Source: Triplophysa rosa (Eukaryota; Chordata; Actinopteri; Cypriniformes; Nemacheilidae). Taken from it: DNA of 64,000 nt. Positions 50,561-62,472 of the stretch are shown one piece after another. A program made the translations under genes and the position numbers. Below the pieces are notes generated by a model. That model was not told the DNA's origin. It saw nothing but the letters and a program-made list of their open reading frames with translations, and did not search any database. The stretch covers positions 4,489,426 to 4,553,425 of the forward strand of contig NC_079894.1 in NCBI RefSeq assembly GCF_024868665.1, in the 5' to 3' direction. Positions within the stretch are counted from its first letter, which is position 1. Each line of letters begins with the position of its first letter.

Positions 50561-53500
50561 CACGCGTGATTAACTTAACTTTACACCACATTAACCATAA
50601 TAACCAATCTTTAAAAAACATGGTTAATAAAAAAGCACAATTTTACATCGTTCATGAATATTATCTCACTGAGATTTTAGATTTTGAATATTTAAGGCAA
50701 CCGTGTCAGCTGAGATGTTCTAAATTATGAGATTCTTCACAGAAAAACACAGAATCTGCAGGTGTGTTATTCTTTTGAACACAATGAAGTGTGATGATGA
50801 TCATAGCAGGTTGCAAACAAAATGCTAGCAGGTGCACAGCATGACTCATAGCCTCTTTTATAAACATTGTTTAAAAACACTGGAAAATGAACGCAATTAT
50901 CATCATGTAATTCAAGAACAGCTATTACAATTTTTTGGTGGGTTTTTTTAAACATGCAGATAAATAGCAAACAAATATCCCTTGTTATTTACACATATAC
51001 AGTACAAATACTGTTATCGATACAGCATCAAGCCTTGTCCAGATGCCATTTGTTTTATCACATTTAGCACAAAAAGCTACAAAACGGCAACCTCCTTGAG
51101 CAAGTCTTTGTTCTCAGAGCTTTTTTATCCCTCATAATTATAAACCTGCTCAGTCAGCAAACCCTCCAGCCAGTTTCTTAAACCACAATATACTGTAGTC
51201 ATTATTTCATCAATTAGATCTAATGCCTCTCCTTTCTCAGCCAGCAGCTGTTGCTGAACTTCAGGCCTGCATGGTGTTCTGCAGAGTATTCTTGTATGCG
51301 AGTGTTGCCTTTTGTTCCGTGTCCCCATTGCCCTATGCTAAATTTTAAGTACTTGTGGCGAGCGCATGGCTTCTTTCCTGACTGGGATGGGTAAATATAA
51401 GGATGCCTAAATTATGCACGATGCGCATGAAAATGTCAGAGCTAAATTCAGTGTTTCTTCTATTGTCTACCTGGCATTTCAATGGTTTATGCATTTTCTA
51501 ATTAGGTAGAGCCTCCGGAGGAATGGGGTGCAATAAGGATGTGTATGGGTATAGCTGTCTGGGGTGTCATTGCTCAGACACTGGGTTTATTTGTAAGGCA
51601 AATTTCAAATGAGAAGTCTTCCGAGGTATTTTGGATTAAAGGCTAGACCCTACCAACTCGAATCTGCTGTAACTGATGCAAAATGTGGCAAGTAGCATTT
51701 AATTGGTGCTTTCAGCCAGTTTGGCTAAAGGTTGGTCGGATTCAACTGAAGCAATAATATCGTGATGAAATGTGAGGGCATTAGCATTAGAATCTCTTAT
51801 ATGCCGTTTAGCAGGACATATTTACTATTACACAGTGCAGAGATGGAGCAGTGTTAGCAAAAGTAAAAGTCTGTGGTCTGTAACAGCAGGGGACACTTTT
51901 TACAGAAAGCAGAAGTACAGAAAACATTGCAAGTAGTGCCAAGTATTGCACATCAATTCTTTAAAACAATACAACTCAAAAAATAGGCCTATCCTTTTTT
52001 GTTTGGGATTTGAACAGGATCTATATTAAAACATTTTGCTCAGTTTGCTAGTGGCCATTTACCCCATTAGAATATATTATTGCGTTGTCACAACAATCAA
52101 GGACGTGTAGTGCTTAACTTTGCATAGAAACTATTATTCAGACTTTGCTCAAAAGCAATAGAAACAAAGGTATTCCTGCGGAAACGAATGCAAATGAAAC
52201 ATGTTGAAAATCAGAGGAATCATTGTTTGAATATTGAGTCAATAAGATATTGAGAAATTTGTTTTCGATGTAGTGGCAATAATTGAAGAAGAAATGGATA
52301 AAACATATTTTCAGTTTTTTACATTGACAAAAGTGGTGCTAAATTGGCCATTACTGTGAAAGACATAAACCAAGTTTTAGAATAGTGCTGTTGCTTTGAG
52401 TTTGACAAATCATGGCATTTATCTCTTTCAGAGAGCAGTAAAACCAGACCACAGTAAAGATGCGTGTGATGATGAATGTGTTCTGTGCACAAATGTTGTT
52501 AATCATATACTTCTCTTATTTACTCACACCATTCATTGTATCTGTTGTTTTCCACCTTACAGCATATTATCCTGCTTAAATATTTATTTTCCTTCTGCAT
52601 ATGCTGTTTTAATACCTGTCGTGTACAGTAAAATGTGGTTCTTTATCATTGACAAACTTTGTGACAAACAGCATCCTTTGATTTTAAAGCAACATGGCAC
52701 TCGTTTTTGGACTTTTCTAGCTTTGTGTGACAAGTCAACTAGTCTTATCTATAGAATACATACCGTGTTATGTAAAGAATAAGGAAATAGAGGTCTGTTT
52801 CTCAGTGTTCATAGCTACTGATAAAATAAAGCTGGTCGTTTTATTTTAGTTCCATGAAGCTTGTGCAGAAGGAAAACAATGGGATAAATTGTGAGAAAGA
52901 ACAAAGGACAAAAATGTTGAAAGACATGAAACAGAATAAGAAAATGCAATAGAAGAAAATTAGATTTATCAAGGCCATGGGAGGATTGCAGGGTATAAAA
53001 CAAACCATGTGAGAGAGAAGTAACACAAACATTTTGCTGGAGAAATGAAAATAATATTAAATCATATTAAAACTAAGAAACTGGATGTTGAAATAAGATA
53101 TTCTTATAAGAAGCAATGAGGAGGAAAAGATGAAAAATTCATCTCTGGATGACCAGATGGCCATACCTAGTTTAATACACTGGGTAAATGGAACTTATTA
53201 TATGCTATTAGATCCTGTATAGGGTCTATATGGTTTCCAGGCTTGTTTTACATTTCTTAATATATACTTTTCTTTTAAACTCATACTACGCTATCATTCA
53301 CTTTCGTTAGAAAGAAACGCAAGGTATTTCATGCATCATTATGAATCCACACTTGCATTTAGTTCCTCTGAAAATTAATTTTCATCATGGATTTGAGTTT
53401 TATAAAAGAATGTCAGGAATTTCCTCCTGTATGGGATTAATGGTTTGGTATTATATGCACCGGTGCATGAAGTCTCCCCTGCTCCCAAAGCGTGTGTCTA

Positions 53501-53878
53501 CTAGTGCTGAACATAATCTATGCTCATTCATTAATACAGGTCCCCGAGGCCTTTGGTTTTTTAACATACACGTCAAACGGTATTTTCTGGCTCACATTTT
53601 TCCCAGCGCTGTTGTGAATAACTGAGTATTTACCATGACTCACAAACCAAATGCTCATCTGCTCAATTGTACAAAAGTGAGGCATCCATATAAGTTATAA
53701 GACAATGACTGAAGTCTTGCATTGGATGAGAAATATCTGCTTGGATTTGCTTTATTTTGTACAAAGTATCATTCTGGTGTGTTTTTACAAGTGTAGCTGC
53801 ATTTTTGCATTAGAATCCAGATACTAACAGTACCTACATGGACGATTGTTAAATACATGCTCGTATATGCCCATAATC

Positions 53879-54163
53879 CAGTAGTTCTCAAACTGGGGGT
53901 CGTGGCCCCTCGGGGGCCCCTGAGATGGATCCAGGGGGGCCGCAGATTTTGATGCAGATTTTGATTTAGATTTTATGCAATCAAACATCAGAAAAATAAG
54001 ACCACCAGACAAAATAATTGATGTTTCAGAATTGTATAACCGAATATGTTTTTGTTTAAATAAAAATGTTAAATTTAAGATTATAAGTCTTTATTTGGGG
54101 GGCCGCAAAGCGATGCACTCTACACAAAGGGGGCCTTACAACGAAAAAGTTTGAGAACCACTG
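53879..54163. mobile_element. hAT-like miniature with perfect 8-bp target duplication, next to the brinp2 exon
   Basis: CAGTAGTTCTCAAACT and AGTTTGAGAACCACTG are 16-bp inverted ends with one mismatch, flanked by CCATAATC (53871-53878 and 54164-54171). GGGGGCC blocks lie near both ends. It ends 50 bp before the brinp2 splice acceptor. Confidence 0.9.
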
Positions 54164-54213
54164 CCATAATCTAAGCATCGCTGTAACTTAATCTTTTCTT
54201 TCTCTCTGATCAG

Positions 54214-54534
54214 GTCAAAGGGATTGGCACAAGAATGCTGGTGCCAGGTGCCCAGGGGCAGGATGGCATTGTGTTGGCAGAGATCTGCGGTTGTTAGATG
54301 GTTTCTCTTGATGCTCCTCTGGCATTGGGCACCTCTGGGCCCACTGAGCTGGTTCCTGGCTCTGGCTGAGCGTCTGGACCAGAAAACATCACCTTTTTCT
54401 TCTATCTCCGGCCGGACCAGCGGCCAGCTGGATTGGCTCCTGTCTGATAAAGGGCCCTTCCATCGCTGTCCAGAATACACAGAGTTTAAAGAACGGTTCC
54501 AGCAAGGCTTCTCCACGCGCTATAAAATCTACAG
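54214..54534 (+). CDS. brinp2: BRINP-family protein, first coding exon (coding from 54263)
   Basis: BRINPs (BMP/retinoic acid-inducible neural-specific proteins) are secretory-pathway MACPF-domain proteins of neurons, linked to restraint of cell-cycle progression. The exon runs from the acceptor at 54213 to the donor AG|GTTAGT at 54535. Coding starts at ATG 54263, which has A at -3 and G at +4, giving 90 codons plus two bases of the next (phase 2, Arg). Residues 11-36 form a hydrophobic signal peptide. Residues 56-91 carry the BRINP signature ([13 protein letters not shown] and [11 protein letters not shown]), and the exon ends exactly where BRINP proteins continue with [12 protein letters not shown] and STRYKIYR read like BRINP3, while PLDWLL-like LDW and the ER pair resemble BRINP2. 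The divergent astn1 neighbour decides for brinp2, since mammalian ASTN1 and BRINP2 are adjacent. brinp3 remains possible. The MACPF exons lie beyond the window. Confidence 0.85.
54235..54297 (+). other. upstream ORF overlapping the brinp2 start codon
   Basis: An ATG at 54235, with A at -3, opens a 20-residue frame that ends with TAG at 54295-54297. It is out of frame with the main ATG at 54263 and overlaps it. Such overlapping upstream ORFs usually lower translation of the main frame. The reading frame is seen directly; the regulatory effect is inference. Confidence 0.6.
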
Positions 54535-56490
54535 GTTAGTACAGTGAAGATGAAATCATTAGTGAAAATGCTCAAATATCTATTGATATAACAGCAACAA
54601 ATGATTTATTTAGTCTTATACATACAGTAGCAGAATAAATAACAAATGCTCCAAAATTGGATGACGGGAAAAATGTATTTCATTATGATACTGTAAAATG
54701 TTTTAAACAGAGTCTTATTGGAGGCTTACAAAACTTTAAAATGAGCCAAATCAATAGTTCGTCCATCTCTATCCATCATTTATTCTCCCTCAAAACATGT
54801 TGTACCAAATGTCTTCAGGTGGCTTCAATGCAGGGCAACATTTCAGTCAATAATGGTAAAAAAAAGTTATCACACAAAGTTATTACACGGCCTCAGAATA
54901 AAATGCACAATTTGTATGGGTCACTTTTATGGTATTGTATGTGCTTTTTTGTGATTTGGCAGCTTGACAGCTCCCATCCCCATTTATTTACTAAAGTTTA
55001 TTACATTACATTTAGGCGTTTAGCAACTTTTAATTATGCAAAAATGTTAATATGCTAAAATTTACTTTTTGTGTGCCACTGAAGAAATGCTTCTTGGAAC
55101 AATTTGTGCTTTGGTAAAATGCTTTTTTTGGTGAACTACTCTGTTAACAAACAAACAAACAAGTTTGATGATGTGTAAACTTTGTAAACAGCAGGCCCTT
55201 GAAGTGTGTGGAAATCTGTTGAGCTTCCTGCCTGAGGAAGATCCGGTGTAGATTAACTGACCTTCCATCAGTCATGTGACAGATCAAGGAAAGTTCAGAG
55301 AGAAGTTCCAATGACAAACATAGCAGGAGATAAAGAAAAAATATTGACATCTCAGTTGTGTCGAGGCTTGGATCTGTTGAGTCTGATGCAGCCAATGGTG
55401 TTGGTAGCAGATGGCATCAGTGGTGAATCGTCGCCTTGAAATGATAAGGTTCTGATTGTATCTGATTCTGAACGGTTTTGAGATTCCGTTTTTGCGTTCC
55501 ATTTGACTTTATAGATGTTTGTTTTGTTCGTTTTTTTTAAAAAAAAGTCCCAAAATGTACATAATGCAAAGAAAACCCATCACGTAATGTAAATAGGTTG
55601 TCAAAGAATAAGAATATGTGAATAACTCACTTTTGACAAACATGTCAGATAGAACCTTATCATTCCCATTTGACGATGTGCAGTCACTGTGCATGACTGA
55701 CTGACTTAGATTACATTTACAGTTATACATTTTCAAGATATATAGTATGGTGCAAAAAAAATGTTTAAGCCGTTTACTTATATATTTTGCTGTTGTTTAT
55801 CTGTAGGAAATATTAGTTTACATTTCCAAACTTTACTTGTAATAATCCAGTGAGATTTATTGTAAAGCTAAGGAATCTAAGAACAGTCAGTGCTCCATCT
55901 GGTCTCACCATCATCAAGTTCATTTATTATTACATGAAAAAAGAGAAAAAACTGAGACTATATTCTATAAAGTGGGGATGTCATAAATCAATTTTCTTTA
56001 TCAATTAAAGAAATGTATCTATTAACTAAATCAAATCAATATTTGCTGTGACCACCCAGTTTTTATCTTTCTTCTTGTAATAATAGACAGACTCGATTAT
56101 ACTGAGACCAGATCTCCATGTGGAGCACTGGCTTTCATATTGACACAGTACAGCAAAAATATAAATACAATAAAAAAGATATAAAACCAACTAAATAAAA
56201 ACTAGCTATAAACCATTTTATTGGTGAAAATACTAAAGTGCCTAGGATTTTTACAGAGTACTGTACATTTTGAACATATAATTTGCCTCTTTTTATATTG
56301 TCATCTCTGCTTGAAACATAAAATGACATGGTACTTTACATAGTGTAATTACCTTTACATGGGTTGAACTTTAAAACAGACATTTTTAACAGCTTACTAT
56401 TGTGAATCAGGGTAAGGAGACTGTTTTGAACAGTTTTAAATGTTATGGACTTCAGATTTAAGCATGTCTATATTTGCTGAGATTCTAAAC

Positions 56491-57770
56491 CAGGGGTTCC
56501 CAAACTTTTCAGCCCGCGACCCCCAAAATAACATTGCCAGGGACCGGTGTTGGGTAAATTACTCTGAAAAAGTAATTAATTACTAGTTACTAATTACATA
56601 TTCAATAGTGTAATTAGATTACTGTACAAATTACTCTCTTCAAAAAGTATTGAATTACTTATTACTAATTACTTTCTATATCCTATATCAACCTTAATAA
56701 ATTAAGTGATTCAAGGATAGACACGAAACAACTCTTAATTCACTCAAATAAATAATATAAAACTACTGTACATGAAGTATTCTTATTAACCGACCAAAGT
56801 TTTACAGATGTGAGAATTATACAGTAAAGCACGGATTTTAAAGTTAGACTTCGAATTTTGATGTCAATTCCACTATTGCACACACATATATTACACACAG
56901 TATTTAGTTTAATTACATACTAAGTAACTGTAATTAAATACAGAATAAATAAGAGTAATCCCTTACTTTACTTTTTCAAGGGAAAGTAATGAAATTACAG
57001 TAACTAATTACTTAGTAACTAGTTACACCCAACACTGTCAGGGACTGAAGACCCCCACTATCCTCGGATGTGGTTAAAGTATGCGCGCAACTGCGCACAT
57101 GCACTTATTAGGTCTATCCAAACACGCGGATAATGGCAACACAAAAGAACACAGTCTAACATAATATGACTTTATATAGTTATTTACTCATTATTTTACT
57201 TGTTGTTATACATAGACCATGAACTATTACTACAGATGGTCAAATTTCATCAAACTGATTCGAGTGCTGATGGATATCCTCTTTATGCAAACGCCAGCCT
57301 CTTTTCGTACCTGAGGATGATAGCCTTTCTGACTGCAGCGCTTCTCCGCCAACCTCCGCTGGCCTCCCTGCATTGTCTTTGGTCGATATTAACCAACGTT
57401 TCATTTCGACAAATAAAATATCCTAAATTTAAAGCTTGAAAAATAATCTGCGTGCACATATGGGAATGTTTAATGTGGTGCTGTAAATTGACTTGCCGCA
57501 CCTAACCTAATGCGGTTGCTAATGTGACGTAATCACCTCGGGTCACGATCGAGGGGGAGGAAATTCCAACGGCTGATGGCTTTTTATTTGCATGGTTATA
57601 TTTTGAACTTAACTAATATGTTTATATTTTACAATTACAGTTACAATTATAGATTAAATACGCTATTCCTAATAGTAAAAAAATATATATTTCTGGAAAT
57701 CATCTTGCGACCCCATCCTCGCGGCCTTGCGAACCCCCGGGGATCCCGACCCCTACTTTGGGAACCCCTG
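56491..57770. mobile_element. hAT-like element hosting a nested insertion
   Basis: CAGGGGTTCCCAAACTTTTC at the left and TTTGGGAACCCCTG at the right are inverted, flanked by TTCTAAAC and TTCTAAAG (56483-56490 and 57771-57778; 7 of 8 identical). GACCCCC blocks sit near both ends. Without its nested insertion it is about 780 bp, and no transposase is visible. Confidence 0.8.
56545..57037. mobile_element. nested hAT-like miniature
   Basis: CGGTGTTGGGTAAATTACT and AGTAACTAGTTACACCCAACACTG are inverted ends with a CAGTGTTGGG-type terminus. The flanks CCAGGGAC and TCAGGGAC (56537-56544 and 57038-57045) are an 8-bp duplication with one mismatch. It interrupts the left part of the 56491-57770 element and is therefore younger than it. 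Confidence 0.8.
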
Positions 57771-57832
57771 TTCTAAAGCACCACCTTGGCGTTACTATAG
57801 TACCATGTTCTACCAATTGAGCTACAGCAAAG

Positions 57833-58394
57833 TGTCACGGGAGTGAGGAAGAACCCATGTGCAGGCAGGACTGAAGGGGTTAACAAAAGACTGATTTATT
57901 AAAAGTGAAAACAAAAACCCACAATGGGGAAAACAAGACACGATAACTAAAATAAAAACTGAAACAAAACACTTCCCACAGGGGGGCAAAAATAAACTAA
58001 CAAAACAACTAGCGACACAACGTCTAAACAAACAAGCAAGGTAAGGGTAGGCAAGGCAAGACAAGACAAGGGTATCCACGGGTAAGGTAAAACACGAAGC
58101 AAACGCACACGACTATGGAACAATACAAAACGAACTAGCACAGGATGGCAAACACAAGGACATTAAATAGGGAGCACAAACGAGGGATGATAACACTAGG
58201 CAGGTGAGGGTAATGATACACGGCCGGGAAGTAATACAGGAAACGAGAGGGGCGGGGCCAATGACGAGACACGAGAAAGCACATGGGATATCAATGATAA
58301 ACAAACCATGACTTTCTCACACTAAACGTAAGGGAACTGTCACGATCCTGCCACAAGACTAGAAAATCCTGAACAAGAAGGCAGGACCATGACA
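57833..58394. mobile_element. solo-LTR-like element, copy 3
   Basis: The termini are TGTCACG and CATGACA, flanked by GCAAAG on both sides (57827-57832 and 58395-58400). It is more diverged from the other two copies internally but shares the ends, the TTATTAAA region and the AAAACCCACAATGGGG-type block. It contains no coding sequence. Confidence 0.7.
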
Positions 58395-60482
58395 GCAAAG
58401 CTCATTATTAATCTGATAAATAGTGCACATCAGTAGCAACACGCCGGTAATTATTCCGTTGACCACCTCTAATTACATAAGCAGTACATGCAGCTCTCTC
58501 ATCATTAATTCAGTACAGTGTGTTTTAACAATCGATAGTCGTCGACACATGCACAGCAGGAGGGAAATATGTGGCTGGTGCATTACTGCGACTGACCTCG
58601 AATCTGTCAGGGGAATTTGGCCTTTTTGCCAGCTTCCTTTCCCCCCTGCCAGTTCATAGCCGACTCTGTCCAACTCTCCCCGTTCACCAAATTCAGAACT
58701 CAGCACGAGTACGGCAGCTGGGCAGAGAAAGGCCTGCAGAACAGTGATGGACTCAGTGTGAGGGAGACGGGCTTCTGCCAGCACGGTTTGGAAGGTTGTC
58801 TTGCAGGCCAATGTGTCTGTGTGGGTGCATTCCAGCAAGGTTATTGTGTGTCTGCGTAGGTGTGTTTCTGTGTATGCGCCTCATAGTTCAGGTGCATTGT
58901 GTAAACAAGATCACTGGCCTCACACAGAAAAGATGGGACTTCAGCTGGGCCCTTTGATATGAAAACTGATTGTGTTCTTGAGGGCTTTCTGGAGGAAAAA
59001 CAGGGTCTTTGCTGTGAGAATGGTTATGTGAGAACCCCAGCAGGCATTCACTTGGGGACTTTTACCTTTTACTGCTTCCATGGGCACAAGTCCCCTCTGG
59101 GGGGTTACATTGTACCAAAGGATCCCCAGCAGAGAGAATGATATGGTCTTTAGTCATACTGCCAGCTCCGGTGGGGATTTCTGTGGTGAATGGAGAGATA
59201 TTCTTATGCTTTGTTCTGAAGGCACGCTGTAGTTGACATTTAGATATAGAAATTCGTTCATACTTTCAAATAAAAAATAACTATTACGGTAACTTTCCAC
59301 TAACATTTGCCTGCCAAGCAGATACACTTGATGCTGTCGTCTCATCTCAGTGTGTTTGTTATACATAAGACAAGAATACATCTCAATTATTGAACTAGAC
59401 TACTACTAATGCAAACATATTTACCTTTGTAGCAAAGCAGAACGGTGACGCACTTCCCTTCCCATGTGGAACCTTTGTCTTATTTATTACCTCCCATTTG
59501 TGCTATTATCTGTAGACCATCATTGCATCGGTGCATTGAGGTGAAGGCAACAACGACCAATGGGAGCCTTTCCATGGGAATACTGTAACCTAGTAACAGA
59601 TGGTTTCCAAAAGCAATATAAAAAAAACAAGACATTTGTATGCTATAAACGATTGAGATTGAATGTCGTTTGGTGTTTGGAAACTAGGAAATCGTCTGGC
59701 ACAAAGGAATATGAGTTCTGATGAATGCAGCAGAATTTTCATACAGGTGGTGCTGGTCTACAATTTTGAAATAATAAAGCAAAAGGCGGAAACCTTGGAG
59801 ATTATAATGGGGAACTAGGATTTTGAAAAGCGACGCTTTTGTGTTCTGCGGGCTTGATGCAATTTACCACTTCAATCACTCGCCAAAAGATACTTTAGAT
59901 GCATTTGACAAACATTGTGCGAGTTTCCATAGATCGGAGTCAAATCTGACTCGCCAGCGTTGAGTTTTCGCTGAGCGGCTTTTTCATTTTTCCGTTGTGC
60001 AGGTTTGGTTTTTGCTGAAAGCGTGATTTTGTTGTTTCTTATTTGCTTAACTTTGGGGATTAATCCTTCTTTAAAAATCTATAGTTAAAGCTGCTTTCCT
60101 GATACAATGCAGCGCCTGATGGGAGAGGTTTCTAAGCTTATTTTCTAGATGATGCCCTCAAACAGCAGCATGTGCCAATATTTTAGTCCTGTAAACAGGC
60201 CTTTGAAGTTTTGCATGAGGCAGATGAATAAAAGTGAGAACAAAGACAGATCGAGACATTTAGACAGATTGTGACATTTGGAGGTTTTGACTAAATAGAT
60301 GAACCAACTGTTCAGATCGATTCAACAACCATCTGTTGAAAACATGGCGTCTTTTCATTTCATGTTTATTTTCAGTTCAACAAAAAATCTCTGGACTTTG
60401 AGCTTTGGGGATGCTTGTGTAAAGCCCCTTTGCAGCTTTAGCTTTACTTTTGTGTTTTACTGTAACATCACGTGGAAATGTA

Positions 60483-60533
60483 CATGTGGATTTGGCAGAC
60501 ACTTTTATCCAAAACAACTTAAAGTGCATTCAG
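60483..60533. repeat. fragment of a common teleost interspersed repeat
   Basis: GATTTGGCAGACACTTTTAT followed by CCAAAACAACTTAAAGTGCA is close to a block found all over fish genomes (the GCAGACGCTTTTATCCAAAG type). Only this short core is present. Confidence 0.45.
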
Positions 60534-60565
60534 TGTATAATTCTTTGGGGGCTCTATTGAACAAA

Positions 60566-60652
60566 AACGTAATATAACATACGTATGTCTTCAGAAGTGT
60601 ATAGAGACCTTACATAATGAAGTGTTATGTGTTTATTACCTTAGAATGAACT
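60566..60652. repeat. inverted fragment of the 3.6-kb TTAA miniature
   Basis: The reverse complement of this stretch matches the middle of the copies at 3636-4007 and 34968-35259 (ATGTCTTCAGA and CTTACATAATGAAG blocks). Neither terminus is present. Confidence 0.6.
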
Positions 60653-60660
60653 ATCACTAT

Positions 60661-60770
60661 TAGGGATGGGTATCGTTAAGATTTTATCGATACCGATATC
60701 GATACTACTTATCGATACCGGTACTTATCAATACTGTTATCGACACTACGCTCTATAATTTGATGCAAAA
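60661..60770. repeat. left terminus of a hAT-like element, right end not seen
   Basis: TAGGGATGGGTATCGTTAAG followed by repeated ATCGATACCG blocks is a typical fish hAT terminus. No inverted partner lies before 61.4 kb, where the DIRS-like element begins; the rest may be deleted or lie beyond the window. Confidence 0.5.
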
Positions 60771-61394
60771 ACACATGATGTGAAAAGATGTTAAACATTT
60801 TAAGTTTCTTTATTACAGCTGAGCTTTAGAACTGCAGTTTACAAATGCTTCTGAGCAAACAGAAAATGCCACATAACAAAACGTGTGTGTGTTCCTTAGC
60901 ATACCACTTACGGCACTTAGCATGTGCATAGGAGCACATCATAATGTAATTCAACATATTTACTTTACATCACTATGGTTATTTGGCTGGTAGACCGTAT
61001 TTCTTTTTTCCTTTCTGGTTTTAGGTCTACATAAATTTAGGTACTATTTTTTTATTATATGTACTATTTTTTATAATTTTACTAGCACATTCACTTCAAT
61101 TTACTAAAGTAAGAAAATATACTCCATGGCCGAATTATTAAAAACAATGTTATAACTTGTTCTCAAATAAAGTACTTTTATTTTGACGGGTTGTCGCAAA
61201 GGGGTGTTTGACGGAAGCTTCCTTGTTGTGAAACGGGGACGCTGAAAGCTTCACAAGCGCAACCATGCCACTCTTTCACTCATAAACAAGCAAAACAAGC
61301 AGATTACAAATACATTGCGGAAATCATATGACCCTAGATATCACACATACGTCGAGCAAACTTCGGCAATTCGGACATCATTCAGGGATGGAAA

Positions 61395-61784
61395 ACGTCT
61401 TGGTTACGGATGTAACCTCGGTTCCCTGATGGAGGGAACGAGACGTTGTGTCGAACCGACAGAATGGGGTTTGTCTTGAGAACCTATCATCTTCTGAGTA
61501 TTTAGAAAAGGCCAATGAAAATTGGCGAATGAAATTTGCATGCCGGGCTCCTCCCCGGATGTCCGGGTATAAGAGGGAAGCCGGCGTGCTCATTCATTCA
61601 CCTTTGGTCTGAGGAGCCTAAAGCATCCTCCCCCGACCGCTGGGGTGGGCGGCCAGTGTTGTGGCATGAGGGACACAACGTCTCGTTCCCTCCATCAGGG
61701 AACCGAGGTTACATCCGTAACCAAGACGTTCCCTTTCTGTCGGTCTCTCGACGTTGTGTCGAACCGACAGAATGGGGTTCCTAT
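61395..61784. repeat. inverted and direct terminal repeats of the DIRS-like element
   Basis: AAACGTCTTGGTTACGGATG through GAGACGTTGTGTC (61395-61455) is the reverse complement of GACACAACGTCTCGTTCC through TAACCAAGACGTT (61670-61731). GACGTTGTGTCGAACCGACA is repeated directly at about 61443 and 61750. The layout fits the split/inverted repeats that DIRS elements use in place of LTRs. Confidence 0.7.
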
Positions 61785-62472
61785 GGAAAACGCCACAGCA
61801 CTGAGCCGCGTCACAATCTCTGCGGAGCGACGTTGACTGGCCTGGGCGAGTCAGACGAACACGCTAGCGCAAAATTATGACCTTCCAGTGGAGAGGAAGG
61901 GGGACCCAGAGCTTTCCACAAAAAGTTGGGAAGCCCCCTAACGCCGGCCGTCACGGGCGGAGGCCTAATTCTCTAAATGGCGAGAAGCCGCCCGGCACCG
62001 TACGGGCCACTGGGTAAGCATTATTCCCCCTGGGGGAAAAACGCTGCAGAGGCCACTACCTACCGTAGGGAGGAATTAGTGGAGACACCACATGGTCTCA
62101 CCAACAGGGGAGAACTCATGGGAAAATGTGCGGACTGCAGGAGTTAACCGCAAGGTGGGAGTCCACCTAGGGAGGTCATGGGTTGCCAAGGTGGGAACCA
62201 TTCATGAGGATACATCAGACGGAACAGCCCACGGAGGGGGGGTTACCACGTCTGGAGCACTAGGTCCGGTTAGAGCTATGTGGGAGATAACTCAACTGTT
62301 CCCCGGCCTAAGGGGGCAGGGCTGCTCTGCCCAGCCTGTCCCCTGGAAGGGTGCTTAGTGATGGATGGAATGCCTATTCTTTACCCGAGGGGAAAGAAGT
62401 GAGGCTGGATCGCCACTGCTCCCCCCGAAGGGGGAAGGGCTTCCGCAGGCGTACGCCCAACGGCTGCCGGTC

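Larger units (their letters stand above)
24914..54213 (+). other. brinp2: brinp2 intron 1
   Basis: About 29 kb separate the putative untranslated exon from the first coding exon. No other BRINP-like coding block is seen inside. The intron carries many transposon remnants: hAT-like elements at 27.4, 38.5, 45.0 and 53.9 kb, TTAA-flanked miniatures at 33.5, 41.8 and 47.1 kb, a large palindrome at 37.5 kb, and a solo-LTR-like copy at 42.6 kb. The acceptor is TCTTTCTCTCTGATCAG ending at 54213. Confidence 0.6.

Noticed and set aside
52396..52782. 128-codon plus-strand frame
   Set aside because: Low-complexity Cys/Leu/Phe-rich translation of T-rich DNA; no family recognised.
54136..54516. 126-codon frame antisense to the brinp2 exon
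   Set aside because: It is the shadow of the real coding exon on the other strand.
54214..54534. Calling the BRINP exon brinp3
   Set aside because: Several residues ([16 protein letters not shown]) favour brinp3, but the divergent astn1 neighbour favours brinp2. The doubt is kept in the entry.
61536..61880. Plus-strand frames in the DIRS terminal region
   Set aside because: They translate the GC-rich terminal repeats of the retrotransposon; no conserved protein is recognised.
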